A stretch of 64,000 nt of DNA from positions 434,001 to 498,000 of the forward strand of contig NZ_JACHMG010000001.1 in NCBI RefSeq assembly GCF_014204865.1, read 5' to 3'. Numbering within the stretch: the stretch's first letter is position 1; the number at the start of each line of letters is the position of its first letter. Positions 1 to 8,790 of this stretch are shown piece after piece. The position numbers were made by a program, and so were the translations under genes. The notes below the pieces were generated by a model that saw only the letters and a list, made by a program, of their open reading frames with translations, did not search any database and was not told the DNA's origin. The stretch is from Amycolatopsis jiangsuensis. Lineage in GTDB: Bacteria > Actinomycetota > Actinomycetes > Mycobacteriales > Pseudonocardiaceae.

Positions 1-1402
1 GGCGTTCGCGACCGCGCGCGCGGCGCAGCGGAAGTGGGCGGCCACCCCGCTGAAACAGCGGCTCGCGGTGTTCAAGCGGGCGCACGCGCTCTTCGTCGGC
101 AACGCGCGCACGGTCGCCGACCTCATCCAGGTCGAAAGCGGCAAGAACCGGCGGATGGCGATCGAGGAGAGCTGTGACCCGCCGATGGTGATGAGCCACT
201 ACCTGAAGCGCGCCGCCGCACTGCTGGCACCGAGGAAACGCGGCGGGCCGGTGCCACTGCTGACCTCGTCGACCGAAATCCGGCTGCCCAAGGGCGTCGT
301 CGGCGTCATCGCGCCGTGGAATTTTCCGTTCGCCACCGGGATTTCGGACGCGATCCCGGCGTTGATGGCGGGCAACGCGGTCGTGCTGAAGCCGGACAAC
401 AAGACCGCGCTCTCGCCGCTCTACGGCATAGCGCTGCTGGAGGAAGCGGGTCTGCCGGAGGGACTGTTCCAGGTGGTCTGCGGGGAGGGGCCGGCTGTCG
501 GCCCGCCGGTCATCGACCGCGCGGACTACGTGATGTTCACCGGTTCGACCGCCACCGGCCGGGCGATCGGGGAACAGGCCGGACGCAACCTCATCGGCTG
601 CTGCCTCGAACTCGGCGGCAAGAACCCGATGCTCGTCCTGGAGGACGCCGACCTCGAAGAGGCCACGTCCGGGGCGATCTTCGGCGCGTTCGGCAACACC
701 GGCCAGATCTGCATGCACGTCGAACGGATCTACCTGCCGCAGTCGCGGTACGAGGAGTTCAAGAACGCGTTCGTGGCCAAGGCACGGGCGCTCGACGTCC
801 GGGCCGCCTACGACTTCGGCCCGGAGATGGGCTCGCTCGTCTCGGTGGAGCATCTGGGCCGCGTCCAGTCGCACGTCGAGGACGCCGTGGCCAAGGGAGC
901 CACCGTGGTGTGCGGCGGGAAACCCCGTCCCGACCTCGGTCCGGCGTTCTTCGAACCGACGGTGCTGGAGGGCGTCACCCAGGACATGCTGTGCGGGGTC
1001 ACCGAAACCTTCGGCCCGGTCGTCGCGCTGTACCCGTATCGCACGGTCGACGAAGCGATCGGACTCGCCAACGACACCGACTACGGCCTGAACGCCTCGG
1101 TCTGGTCCCGCGACGCCGCGGCCGCGCGGGCAGTGGCGGCACGCATCGAGTCCGGCAACGTCAACATCAACGACATCCTGGCGACCGCGTTCGCCGCCAA
1201 GGGCACGCCGTCCGGCGGGGTGAAGAACTCCGGCGTCGGCGCCCGGCACGGCGATCAGGGGCTGCTGAAGTACACCGACGTGCAGAACGTGGCGGTGCTC
1301 AAGAAGCAGGTGATGAGCCCGCGCCCGGGGCAGGCCTACGAAAAGTACGTCGAGGGGATGCTTTCCGGACTGAAGATGATGCGCAGGTTGCGCATCCGGT
1401 AG
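1..1402 (+). CDS. Aldehyde dehydrogenase, succinate-semialdehyde type (5' end outside window)
   Basis: NAD(P)-dependent aldehyde dehydrogenase that would oxidise an aldehyde such as succinate semialdehyde to the acid in the cytoplasm. The reading frame is open from base 2, so the N-terminus lies upstream of the window; the GTG at 68 is probably internal. Visible family motifs are the cofactor-binding APWNFPF, FTGSTATGRAIGEQAG, the glutamate loop LELGGKNP, the catalytic-cysteine segment GNTGQICMHVERIY, and the late ETFGPVV and SGGVKNSGVG blocks. About 465 residues are present, close to a complete enzyme, so little is missing. The substrate is inferred from similarity to succinate-semialdehyde dehydrogenases and could be another aldehyde. 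Confidence 0.85.
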   Translation, partial: AFATARAAQRKWAATPLKQRLAVFKRAHALFVGNARTVADLIQVESGKNRRMAIEESCDPPMVMSHYLKRAAALLAPRKRGGPVPLLTSSTEIRLPKGVVGVIAPWNFPFATGISDAIPALMAGNAVVLKPDNKTALSPLYGIALLEEAGLPEGLFQVVCGEGPAVGPPVIDRADYVMFTGSTATGRAIGEQAGRNLIGCCLELGGKNPMLVLEDADLEEATSGAIFGAFGNTGQICMHVERIYLPQSRYEEFKNAFVAKARALDVRAAYDFGPEMGSLVSVEHLGRVQSHVEDAVAKGATVVCGGKPRPDLGPAFFEPTVLEGVTQDMLCGVTETFGPVVALYPYRTVDEAIGLANDTDYGLNASVWSRDAAAARAVAARIESGNVNINDILATAFAAKGTPSGGVKNSGVGARHGDQGLLKYTDVQNVAVLKKQVMSPRPGQAYEKYVEGMLSGLKMMRRLRIR

Positions 1403-1570
1403 CGGTGAGCTTGCTCTCTCCGGCGCCTCGTCCGAGGTGCCCGGCGCCGGGCCCGGCCCGGTGAACCGCATGGTCAGCGGCACGGTGGCGCTGACCGATG
1501 CACCAGTGCATTGTTCCGCCTGCCGCCGGGTATTGGACGCATAACTTGCGGCTGCTTACGATCTGCCCAC

Positions 1571-2794
1571 GTGACAGATACGAGCACGCAGACTGCGGCC
1601 TTGCCGCACCTCCGTGGCACGTCCGGCTTCCGGCGCATCACGCTGGCGCTGTTCGCCTCCGGGCTGGCGACCTTCACCACGCTCTACTGCGTGCAGGCGC
1701 TGCTGCCCGCGCTGAGCACCGATTTCGGCCTCAGCCCGGCGCAGGCCAGTCTCGCCGTCTCTCTCGGCACCGCGGGCCTGGCGGTCGGGGTCATCCCGCT
1801 GACCGCGCTGTCGGGCGTGGTCGGGCGCACGCCGGTGATGACGGCTTCGCTCTTCACCGCCGCAGTGCTCGGGGTGGCGCAGGCAGTGAGCCCGTCGTTC
1901 ACGGTGCTGCTCGTCTTGCGCGCCTTGCAGGGGCTCGCGCTCGCCGGATTGCAGGCGACCGCGATGTCGTACTTGTCCGAGGAGATCGACCGTCGTTCGC
2001 TCGGGACCGCGATGGGGCTGTACATCGCCGGAAACGGGATCGGGGGACTGGCCGGCCGGGTCATCGCCAGCCTGGTGCTGGACGTCTCGAACTGGCGGTG
2101 GGCACTCGCCGTCGTCGGCGTCGTGGCGCTGGGATGTGCGGTGGTGTTCCGCGTGAGCATCGTGCCGTCGGTGTTCTTCGAGCCGAGCCCGCCGCGGGTA
2201 CGGCACCTGGCCACGTCGATCGGACGGGCGTTCACCGACTCCGGGCTCGTCCGGCTTTTCGCCTGCGGCTTCCTGCTGATGGGCTGCTTCGTGACCGTCT
2301 ACAACTACCTGGGCTTCCGGCTGCTGGCACCGCCGTTCTCGCTGTCGCCGGTGCTCGTCGGCCTGGTCTTCGTGGTCTACCTGGCCGGCTCGGCCTCCTC
2401 GACGGTCGCGGGCCGGCTCGTGGACACCCTCGGCCGGCCCCGGATGCTGCCGGTCACCGTGGCGATCACGCTGGCCGGGCTCGCGTTGATGCTGGCGGAC
2501 AATCTCGTCCTCGTCGTGGCCGGGCTGGTCGTGACCACCGCAGGCTTCTTCGCCGCGCATTCGGTCGCCAGCGGCTGGGTCGGCCCGCGGGCGGCGACGC
2601 TGGGCGTGCAGGGCCCGGCGGTCTACCTGTTCTGCTACTACCTCGGGTCCAGCGTGGGCGGCTCGGTGGGCGGGCTCGCCTACAGCGCGGACGGCTGGCG
2701 CGGGGTTTCGCTCTACGCCGGCGCCTTCGTGCTCGCGGTCCTCGTCCTGGCCACCAGCCTGCGCAAACTCGCCCCCGCGAAGCCGCGCCTGTAG
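1571..2794 (+). CDS. MFS transporter, YnfM-like family
   Basis: Twelve-helix major facilitator superfamily protein of 407 residues, probably a proton-driven efflux carrier in the inner membrane. The GTG at 1571 (MTDTSTQTAALPHL) is chosen because it sits just before the first hydrophobic segment; an upstream in-frame start at 1511 would add an unlikely tail. Signature regions include the cytoplasmic-loop motif GVVGRTPVMTAS and SYLSEEIDRRSLGTAMGLYIAGNG, typical of the YnfM/arabinose-efflux branch. It ends 49 bp before a small ORF followed by tfuA and ycaO on the same strand. It could therefore export the product of that locus (inference), or be an unrelated drug exporter transcribed upstream. 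Confidence 0.8.
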   Translation: MTDTSTQTAALPHLRGTSGFRRITLALFASGLATFTTLYCVQALLPALSTDFGLSPAQASLAVSLGTAGLAVGVIPLTALSGVVGRTPVMTASLFTAAVLGVAQAVSPSFTVLLVLRALQGLALAGLQATAMSYLSEEIDRRSLGTAMGLYIAGNGIGGLAGRVIASLVLDVSNWRWALAVVGVVALGCAVVFRVSIVPSVFFEPSPPRVRHLATSIGRAFTDSGLVRLFACGFLLMGCFVTVYNYLGFRLLAPPFSLSPVLVGLVFVVYLAGSASSTVAGRLVDTLGRPRMLPVTVAITLAGLALMLADNLVLVVAGLVVTTAGFFAAHSVASGWVGPRAATLGVQGPAVYLFCYYLGSSVGGSVGGLAYSADGWRGVSLYAGAFVLAVLVLATSLRKLAPAKPRL

Positions 2795-2843
2795 TAGGCT
2801 CGCCCCCGACGCACGTGATCTTGCGGTCGACGAGGGAGAATCG

Positions 2844-2957
2844 ATGGACGACGTGATCGAGCAGATCAACAGCGCCCGGCGCGACGTGGTGGCGGCCGAG
2901 CTGTTCGACCCGTGGTCGGAGGTCGTCGTGATCCTCGGCGGCCGGGAGTTCAACTGA
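2844..2957 (+). CDS. Candidate RiPP precursor peptide (37 codons) upstream of tfuA-ycaO
   Basis: A 37-codon ORF beginning with ATG at 2844 and preceded by the purine-rich ribosome binding site GAGGGAGA about 3 bases upstream. The peptide starts MDDVIEQINSARRDVVAAEL (acidic, helix-like, leader type) and ends FDPWSEVVVILGGREFN, a hydrophobic valine-rich segment with Gly-Gly and an aromatic end. It lies between an MFS gene and the TfuA gene, all on one strand, with tfuA starting 38 bp later. Size, position and leader/core appearance match precursors of TfuA/YcaO-modified peptides. No homologue was recognised, so the precursor role is inferred from context. Alternatively it is a small structural or regulatory protein. 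Confidence 0.6.
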   Translation: MDDVIEQINSARRDVVAAELFDPWSEVVVILGGREFN

Positions 2958-2995
2958 TCGACGCCGATCGGCGGACCGGAGCGGCCGCCGCGGCC

Positions 2996-4321
2996 GTGCA
3001 CGTCTTCCTGGGCCCCACCCTGTCGGGCCCGCAAGCGTTGAGCTGCCTGCCCGAGGCGGTGCTGCACCCGCCGGTGGCACACGGCGACCTGCTGCGCCAC
3101 CGCTTCACCCGCGGTGACATGGTGGTGCTGGTCGACGGCTACTACCACCACAGTGCCTCGGTGCGGCACAAGGAAATCCTCGCGTTGCTGCAGGCCGGTG
3201 TGCAGGTGGTGGGCTGCGCCAGTATGGGCGCGATCCGCGCCGCCGAACTGCATCCGTACGGGATGCTCGGCCGCGGCGTGGTTTTCGAGCAGTACCGCGA
3301 CGGTGTGCTCGAGGGCGACGACGAGGTCGCCGTGATGCACGGCGAAGCGCCGGAGTACCGCAAGCTCACTGTGGCGCTGGTCGCCGTCCGGCACGCGGCC
3401 GAGGCTGCCCGCCGGGCCGGGGTGTTTTCCGCGGCAGCCGCGCGGTCCGTGGTCGAGGGCGCGGAAAGCTGCCACTACACCGAGCGCACCTGGCAGGCAC
3501 TGGAAGCCGGAAACGAGGATGTCGCCCGGCTGCGCGCCTTCCTGGCCCGCGATGCCCGCGCAGCCGACGTCAAGGCGGCGGACACCCTCGACACCCTCAC
3601 CGCGATCGCCCGCGGCGAGCTGCCGCCCGCCGATCCGGGCCGCTGGGCGGAGAACGACGACTGGCGCAACCGGTTCATCACCGAATGGCAGACCGACTTC
3701 GCGGTCGAACCGGTCGAGGGCACCGACGTGTCGGTGGGTGCCACGATCCGCTACCAGCAGCTCCATCTCGACGATTTCCCGGTGCGGTGGCGGCGGTACG
3801 TGCTGGGCCACCTGGCCGGACCGGGCCCGGCGGACGAGCTGCCCGCCCGCGCGCTGCGGATCGCGGCGCGCCACGGGCTGACCCCGGAGACCCTGACCGC
3901 CGGGCAGCTCGGGCACTGGCTCACCCCGGACGAGGTGGCGGCGCTGCCCCGCGAGGAGGCGCTGCTGCGGCTGCTCACCCGGTCCTACCAGCCGCAGTGC
4001 CCGGTCAGCGACCTCGCCAGGGCCGAACCCGGCGTGGCCGCCGACCCGGTGGCCCGGCGGGCGGTGGCCGAGGCGGAGGTCGTGAACGCCGAGGTCGCGT
4101 CGTGGGCCAGCGGCCAGCACGTCGGCCAGCTCAAGCCCGCTGTGCTGACCGGACACCTCGCGACGGTGTGGGGCGTGCCCCCAGACGACGCCCCCACGCT
4201 GCTGGCGGCGGCCAGGGACCGGGGATTCGGTTCGCTGGGCGATGCCGTCGAGGCGGTGCGGCCGTTCTTCCTGCGGAGCAGGTTTCTGACCGGGCGGGCC
4301 GGGCGGGGTGTGCGGTCGTGA
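2996..4321 (+). CDS. tfuA: TfuA-like protein (partner of YcaO in peptide backbone thioamidation)
   Basis: TfuA-domain protein of about 441 residues. In thioamide-forming RiPP systems and in methanogen McrA thioamidation, TfuA works with YcaO, probably helping deliver sulfur. The N-terminal core (about residues 1-120) shows HVFLGPTLS, GDMVVLVDGYYHHSASVRHK and the hallmark VGCASMGAIRAAEL. The C-terminal half is alpha-helical and Arg/Asp/Glu-rich without a recognised motif; longer TfuA proteins of this kind occur in Actinobacteria. The start is the GTG at 2996, directly before VHVFLGP; an earlier GTG at 2912 would overlap the small ORF. The stop overlaps the ycaO start as GTGA, implying translational coupling. 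Confidence 0.85.
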   Translation: MHVFLGPTLSGPQALSCLPEAVLHPPVAHGDLLRHRFTRGDMVVLVDGYYHHSASVRHKEILALLQAGVQVVGCASMGAIRAAELHPYGMLGRGVVFEQYRDGVLEGDDEVAVMHGEAPEYRKLTVALVAVRHAAEAARRAGVFSAAAARSVVEGAESCHYTERTWQALEAGNEDVARLRAFLARDARAADVKAADTLDTLTAIARGELPPADPGRWAENDDWRNRFITEWQTDFAVEPVEGTDVSVGATIRYQQLHLDDFPVRWRRYVLGHLAGPGPADELPARALRIAARHGLTPETLTAGQLGHWLTPDEVAALPREEALLRLLTRSYQPQCPVSDLARAEPGVAADPVARRAVAEAEVVNAEVASWASGQHVGQLKPAVLTGHLATVWGVPPDDAPTLLAAARDRGFGSLGDAVEAVRPFFLRSRFLTGRAGRGVRS

Positions 4322-5463
4322 CGGCTGGTGCGGCGAAGGTGTTCTTCGCGGGTACGCATCGGGTGCGGCGGCCGGAGGAGACGTGGGCTGTGGTGGAGCC
4401 GGTGCTGGCTCGTTACGGCGTGACCCGCGTCGCCGACGTCACCGGGCTCGACATTCTGGGCGTGCCGGTGATGATGGCGGTCCGCCCGCTGGCCCGTAGC
4501 CTCACCGTTTCCCAGGGGAAGGGCCAGACCGCTGTGCTGGCGCGGATTTCCGCCGCGATGGAGTCCATCGAGCTGTGGCACGCGGAGAACGTGCCGAACC
4601 CGCTCAGCCACCGCGCGACGCCGGCCGCGGAGCTCGGGCTGCCCTACGCCGTCGCCGGAGTCGTCACCGGGCCCGGCTCACTCGTCACCGAGCAGACCCC
4701 GCTCGACTGGGTGGCCGGGATCGACACCGGAAACGGCCGGGCGGTCCCGGTGCCGTGGCCGCTGGTCGGCCTGCCGCCGCCGGTACGGCCGTGGACACCG
4801 CCCGGTTTCCTCTGGAGCAGCAACGGCCTGGCCTCCGGCAACACCCGGGCGGAAGCGGCACTGCACGCGATCTACGAGATCATCGAACGCGACTCCCTCA
4901 GCCGGATCCCGCGTGGCGCCCCGTGGTCCTACGTCGATCCCGGCTCGCTCACCGACGACGTGTGCGCCCCGCTGATCGAGCGCGTGCGGGCGGCGGGCGC
5001 GACGGTGACGATCACGACGGTCGAGGGCCGGTTCGGCGTCCCGTGCTTCGCCGCTCGCGTGTGGAGCCCGGACTTTCCGGTCGCCTGCGGAGGATGGGGC
5101 ACGCACCTGGACCCGCACGTCGCCCTGTCCCGTGCGCTGACCGAGGCGGTGCAGAGCAGGCTGACCGGCATCGCGGGCAGCCGCGACGACCTGCCGGCGG
5201 TGTACCAGCGGGTGCGCCTGTCCACCGAGAACCTCGTCGAGCCGGACGCCCCCACGCTGTCCTGGGCCGAGTACGAGCCATCCGGACCGGGCGCCTTCGA
5301 CGACGTCGACACGGAGCTGGCGTGGCTGTCGGCACAGGTGCGGGAGGTCGCCGGTACCGGGCCGCTGCTGGTGGATCTCAGTACCACCGACGAATTCGCC
5401 GTGGTGAAGGTGACGATCCCGAGGACGTTGTTCGACGCCGAGTATCTGCACACCGGCCAATGA
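4318..5463 (+). CDS. ycaO: YcaO cyclodehydratase-like protein (TfuA-associated, thioamide-type)
   Basis: ATP-dependent YcaO enzyme of 381 residues that activates peptide backbone amides; with TfuA the predicted outcome is a thioamide rather than an azoline (family knowledge). ATP/Mg-binding segments are visible: SQGKGQTAVLARISAAMESI near residues 65-84 and SGNTRAEAALHAIYEIIERD near 173-192. A later block, LDPHVALSRALTEAVQS, also fits the family. The C-terminus lacks the proline-rich PxPxP tail of heterocycle-forming enzymes, consistent with a TfuA-linked YcaO. It starts at the GTG overlapping the tfuA stop and converges on a SARP regulator 42 bp downstream. A ribosomal S12 or McrA modification role cannot be excluded from sequence alone. 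Confidence 0.87.
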   Translation: MTAGAAKVFFAGTHRVRRPEETWAVVEPVLARYGVTRVADVTGLDILGVPVMMAVRPLARSLTVSQGKGQTAVLARISAAMESIELWHAENVPNPLSHRATPAAELGLPYAVAGVVTGPGSLVTEQTPLDWVAGIDTGNGRAVPVPWPLVGLPPPVRPWTPPGFLWSSNGLASGNTRAEAALHAIYEIIERDSLSRIPRGAPWSYVDPGSLTDDVCAPLIERVRAAGATVTITTVEGRFGVPCFAARVWSPDFPVACGGWGTHLDPHVALSRALTEAVQSRLTGIAGSRDDLPAVYQRVRLSTENLVEPDAPTLSWAEYEPSGPGAFDDVDTELAWLSAQVREVAGTGPLLVDLSTTDEFAVVKVTIPRTLFDAEYLHTGQ

Positions 5464-5505
5464 CCCCGCCCCCGAAAGCCCCCTGCACGGGCCCGTGAAC
5501 GGCGA

Positions 5506-8500
5506 TCAAGCCGCGTCGCGCGGCGGAACCCGCGCCACGACCTTGCGCAGCATGGGATCCGCCTCGGCGCGTACGGCATCGACCACGGCGGCTGCCCGCT
5601 TCTGCTGGTCCGCGGCCGAGGCGGTGTCGCCGGCTGCGCGGTGCGCCGCGGCCGCGGCGCGCTGGGCACGAGCGCGATCGAGCCGGTAGCCGTACTCTTC
5701 CGCCAGCGCCTCCGCGAGACCGGCGTGGGTGCTCGCACCCGCCGGATCACCCTGGGCCAGCAGGACAGCGGACAGTTCGGCATGCGCCCGGCCGCGATCC
5801 CGGGGCAGGGCCTCGGCCAGCCCCCGCGTCGCGATCGCGGCGGCCTCGGACAGCTCGCCGGAGCGGCGATGGCCGGCCGCGAGACCACGGTCGATCGCCG
5901 GAGCCCAGTACGCCGCACCACCGCTGAGCGCCTGCGCCTGCGTGAAGTGCCGCATCGCGGCGTAGAGGTCGTCCCCGGCCAGCGCGGCGTCGCCAAGGAC
6001 GACGTGGGAACCGATGACCAGCCACACCGTTTCGGCCGCCTGGGCCCAGGCCAGGGTCCGGCCGCCGAGATCACGGGCGAGCACCGGAAGCCCTGCCTCC
6101 ACACAGGTTTCCGCCAGGTTGCGCACGATTTCGGTGACACCCGGGGAAAACTGCAGCTGCGCCCACCCGTCGAGCGCTTCGCCGAAGGCATACGCCGCGG
6201 AACGCAGCCGTCCCGCCCACAGGTCCCGGAAGGCGAACGCGCCGGCGCATCGCAGCTGCAGGTGCGGCAGCCCTTGCCGGCGGGCCAGCTCCTGCGCCTG
6301 TTCCAGGTTCGCCGAGGCCTCGCGCACCCGGCCGAGGTGGATCCGGGTCATCCCGAGATCGAACAGCGTGGTGCTGCGCCCCGCGGTGTCCCCGCCCAGC
6401 CGCAGCGACTGTTCCAAGTGGACGATCGACTCGTCGAGCCTGCCGAGTTCACCGTAGATCGAACCGAGCCCGGTGTGTGCCCGCGCCTCACCGACGGGAT
6501 CGCCGGACTCCCGGAACAGCCGCGCCGCCTCGAGCATATGCGTTTCGGACTCGCTGTACCGGGCGTGGTGGAACTGCATGCGGCTGAGGGCGCGGTGGAT
6601 GGCGGCCTGCCCGGGGCGGTCGCCGGCGTGCTGGGCCGCGGTGAGCGCGGCGGTGAACGCGGACTGCCAGAGCGAATCCTGCCGGCTGCGCTGCAGGTAG
6701 GGGAGCAGGGCGTAGGCGAGTTCCCAGACCGCCACCCCGGCCGGACGCGCGCACACGAGGGCGACCAGGTTTTCCGCCTCGGTCTCCAGCCAGTCCAGCG
6801 CCGCGGCGGCGTCCGGCCACGGCGGCGGCCCGTCCGGCGCGGCACCGAGCAGATGCGCGTCCGGGTAGAGCAGCCGGCAGGCCGTGTAGGTCCGCTGCCG
6901 GTACCAGCCGGCCAGCCGTGCCGGCGCGGCCTCCCGCTCGCCGGCCGGATCCTGGTCCCGGGCCCGCTCCGCGGCGAACTCCTTGATCAGATCGTGGAAG
7001 TGGAACCGGCCGGGCGCGCCGGCGCCGATCAGGTTCGTCGCGGCCAGCCGGTCGAGCATGCGGTGCGCGGCGGCCGGTTCGGTGCCGGTCACCGCGGCCG
7101 CGGCGAGGTCGTCGAAGTCCGGACCGGGGATCGCGCTCAGTGTCCGGAAGAACTGCGAAAGGGCGGGTTTCACGGTGCTGTAGGAGACATCGAAGGCGAG
7201 CCGCACGGCGGCCTGGTCGTCGCCCTCGATCTCCATCGCGTCGAGCTTGGCGCCGGGCCGCAGCCGGGCCACGTACTCGGCGATGGACCGGCTTGCCGCG
7301 CCGGCCAGATTGGTCGAGGCGATCCGCAGCCCCAGCGGCAGATAGCCGCACGCCGCGGCGAACGCGCCGGCCGCGCCGGGTTCCGCGGCGACCCGCTCGG
7401 CCCCGACGATGTTGCCCACCATCGCCCGGGCCTCCTGCGCGGACACGACCCCGACCGGCAGCCGCCGCGCGCCGTCCAGGGCGACCAGGCCGCGCAGTTC
7501 GTCCCGGCTCGTGATCAGCACCGCGCAGGACGGATCGGACGGCAGCAGCGGGCGGACGTGCTCGGGGCTCGCCGCGTTGTCCAGGACCATCAGCACGCGC
7601 CGCCCGCTCAGCAGGGACCGCAGCAGTGCGCTCTGCTCGTCGATCTCGTGCGGGATGCGTTCGGCGGCGATGCCGAGCGCACGCAGGAACCGGGCGAGCG
7701 CGTCGGTCGCCGCCAGCGGCGGACTGGTCGAATAGCCGCGCAGGTTGACGTGCAGCACGCCGTCCGGGAACTCGCCCCGTAGCTCGTGCCCGGCGTGCGT
7801 GGCCAGCGCGGTCTTGCCCACCCCGGGCGGCCCGGCGAGCACCACCACCGGCACCGCCAGCCGGTTGCGGCCCGGCCGGGTGACCAGCTCCCGGATCGCG
7901 GCCAGCAGTCCGGTGCGGCCGACGAAGTCGGCGACGTCGGCGGGCAGCTGGAACGGCGCGGTCCAGCCCGCGGCCTTCCCGGACGCGTCCGTGCCGCCGT
8001 CGTTGAGCAGGATCTCCTGATGCAGCCGGCGCAGTGCCTCGCCGGGGTCGAGGCCCAGCTCGTCGCGCAGCAGCACGGTGACCCGGCGGTACACCGCCAG
8101 CGCGTCGGCCTGCCTGCCGGACCGGTCCAGCGCGAGCATCAGCTGAGCCCAGAACCGTTCCCGCAGGCGGTTCTCCTCGGTGAGGGTGTGCAGCGTACCG
8201 ATCACCTCGGCGTGCCGGCCCAGCTCCAGCTCCAGGTCCACCAGCCGTTCCCAGGCCCGCAGCCGCTCCTCGGCCAGCCGGGTGGCCTCCTGTGCCTGGA
8301 TCAGCTCGGACGGGACGTCGGCCAGCGGGGTACCCCGCCAGAGCGCCAGCGCGGCGCGCAGCTCGGTGGCTTCGGCCGCCGGGTCGGCCGCCGCACGGGC
8401 CCGCTCCGCCGCGCCGACCCGGGCGTGGAACCGGCCGAGGTCCAGCATGTCCGGGGTGATCGCGAGCAGGTACCCCGGCGGCTGGGTGCGGATCAGCACC

Positions 8501-8748
8501 CCGGCTTCGCCCAGCACGTTGCGCAACCGCATCACGTAGGCCTGGGCCGCGTTCCGGGCGCCCCGCGGCGGCTCGCCGTTCCACAACCGGTCGATCAGCT
8601 CCTCGACCGACACCACGTGGTTCGCGCCCAGCAGCAGGGTGGCGAGCGCGATGCGGGTCTTGGCCGAGCCCAGCGGGGCCGGGGCGCCGCCGACGACCGC
8701 GGACAGCGGCCCGAGCACGCCGAATCCGGGAGTCCGGGTACCGGTCAC
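5506..8748 (-). CDS. AfsR/SARP-family transcriptional regulator (BTAD, NB-ARC, TPR)
   Basis: Large Streptomyces antibiotic regulatory protein of 1080 residues. An N-terminal OmpR-like DNA-binding domain (ALATLLLGANHVVSVEELID, residues about 5-95) is followed by a bacterial transcriptional activation domain (about 95-245). Next is an NB-ARC ATPase with Walker A GPPGVGKTAL near 306-315 and LMVLDNA as Walker B, then a C-terminal half of TPR-like repeats (about 690-1070). The GTG at 8748 is preferred over the GTG at 8763 because GGAGGTGAG lies just upstream of it. SARPs usually activate specialised-metabolite clusters. Being convergent with the TfuA/YcaO set, it is a candidate pathway regulator, though the target is not visible in the sequence. 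Confidence 0.88.
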   Translation of the reverse strand: MTGTRTPGFGVLGPLSAVVGGAPAPLGSAKTRIALATLLLGANHVVSVEELIDRLWNGEPPRGARNAAQAYVMRLRNVLGEAGVLIRTQPPGYLLAITPDMLDLGRFHARVGAAERARAAADPAAEATELRAALALWRGTPLADVPSELIQAQEATRLAEERLRAWERLVDLELELGRHAEVIGTLHTLTEENRLRERFWAQLMLALDRSGRQADALAVYRRVTVLLRDELGLDPGEALRRLHQEILLNDGGTDASGKAAGWTAPFQLPADVADFVGRTGLLAAIRELVTRPGRNRLAVPVVVLAGPPGVGKTALATHAGHELRGEFPDGVLHVNLRGYSTSPPLAATDALARFLRALGIAAERIPHEIDEQSALLRSLLSGRRVLMVLDNAASPEHVRPLLPSDPSCAVLITSRDELRGLVALDGARRLPVGVVSAQEARAMVGNIVGAERVAAEPGAAGAFAAACGYLPLGLRIASTNLAGAASRSIAEYVARLRPGAKLDAMEIEGDDQAAVRLAFDVSYSTVKPALSQFFRTLSAIPGPDFDDLAAAAVTGTEPAAAHRMLDRLAATNLIGAGAPGRFHFHDLIKEFAAERARDQDPAGEREAAPARLAGWYRQRTYTACRLLYPDAHLLGAAPDGPPPWPDAAAALDWLETEAENLVALVCARPAGVAVWELAYALLPYLQRSRQDSLWQSAFTAALTAAQHAGDRPGQAAIHRALSRMQFHHARYSESETHMLEAARLFRESGDPVGEARAHTGLGSIYGELGRLDESIVHLEQSLRLGGDTAGRSTTLFDLGMTRIHLGRVREASANLEQAQELARRQGLPHLQLRCAGAFAFRDLWAGRLRSAAYAFGEALDGWAQLQFSPGVTEIVRNLAETCVEAGLPVLARDLGGRTLAWAQAAETVWLVIGSHVVLGDAALAGDDLYAAMRHFTQAQALSGGAAYWAPAIDRGLAAGHRRSGELSEAAAIATRGLAEALPRDRGRAHAELSAVLLAQGDPAGASTHAGLAEALAEEYGYRLDRARAQRAAAAAHRAAGDTASAADQQKRAAAVVDAVRAEADPMLRKVVARVPPRDAA

Positions 8749-8790
8749 CCACTCACCTCCCACCTGCTCGAGCCGGACGTGCCGGTGCGC

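Noticed and set aside
1556..4156. 866-codon open frame on the minus strand
   Set aside because: It lies antisense to the MFS and tfuA genes, has no recognisable domain, and is Arg/Gly/His-rich as expected for the opposite strand of high-GC codons.
4318..5463. YcaO as an azoline-forming cyclodehydratase
   Set aside because: There is no E1-like/ocin-ThiF partner or dehydrogenase, the C-terminal proline-rich tail is missing, and the partner is TfuA.
5486..5497. Palindrome CACGGGCCCGTG between ycaO and the SARP gene as terminator
   Set aside because: There is no loop and the stem is only 12 bp in total; such GC palindromes are common by chance at this composition.
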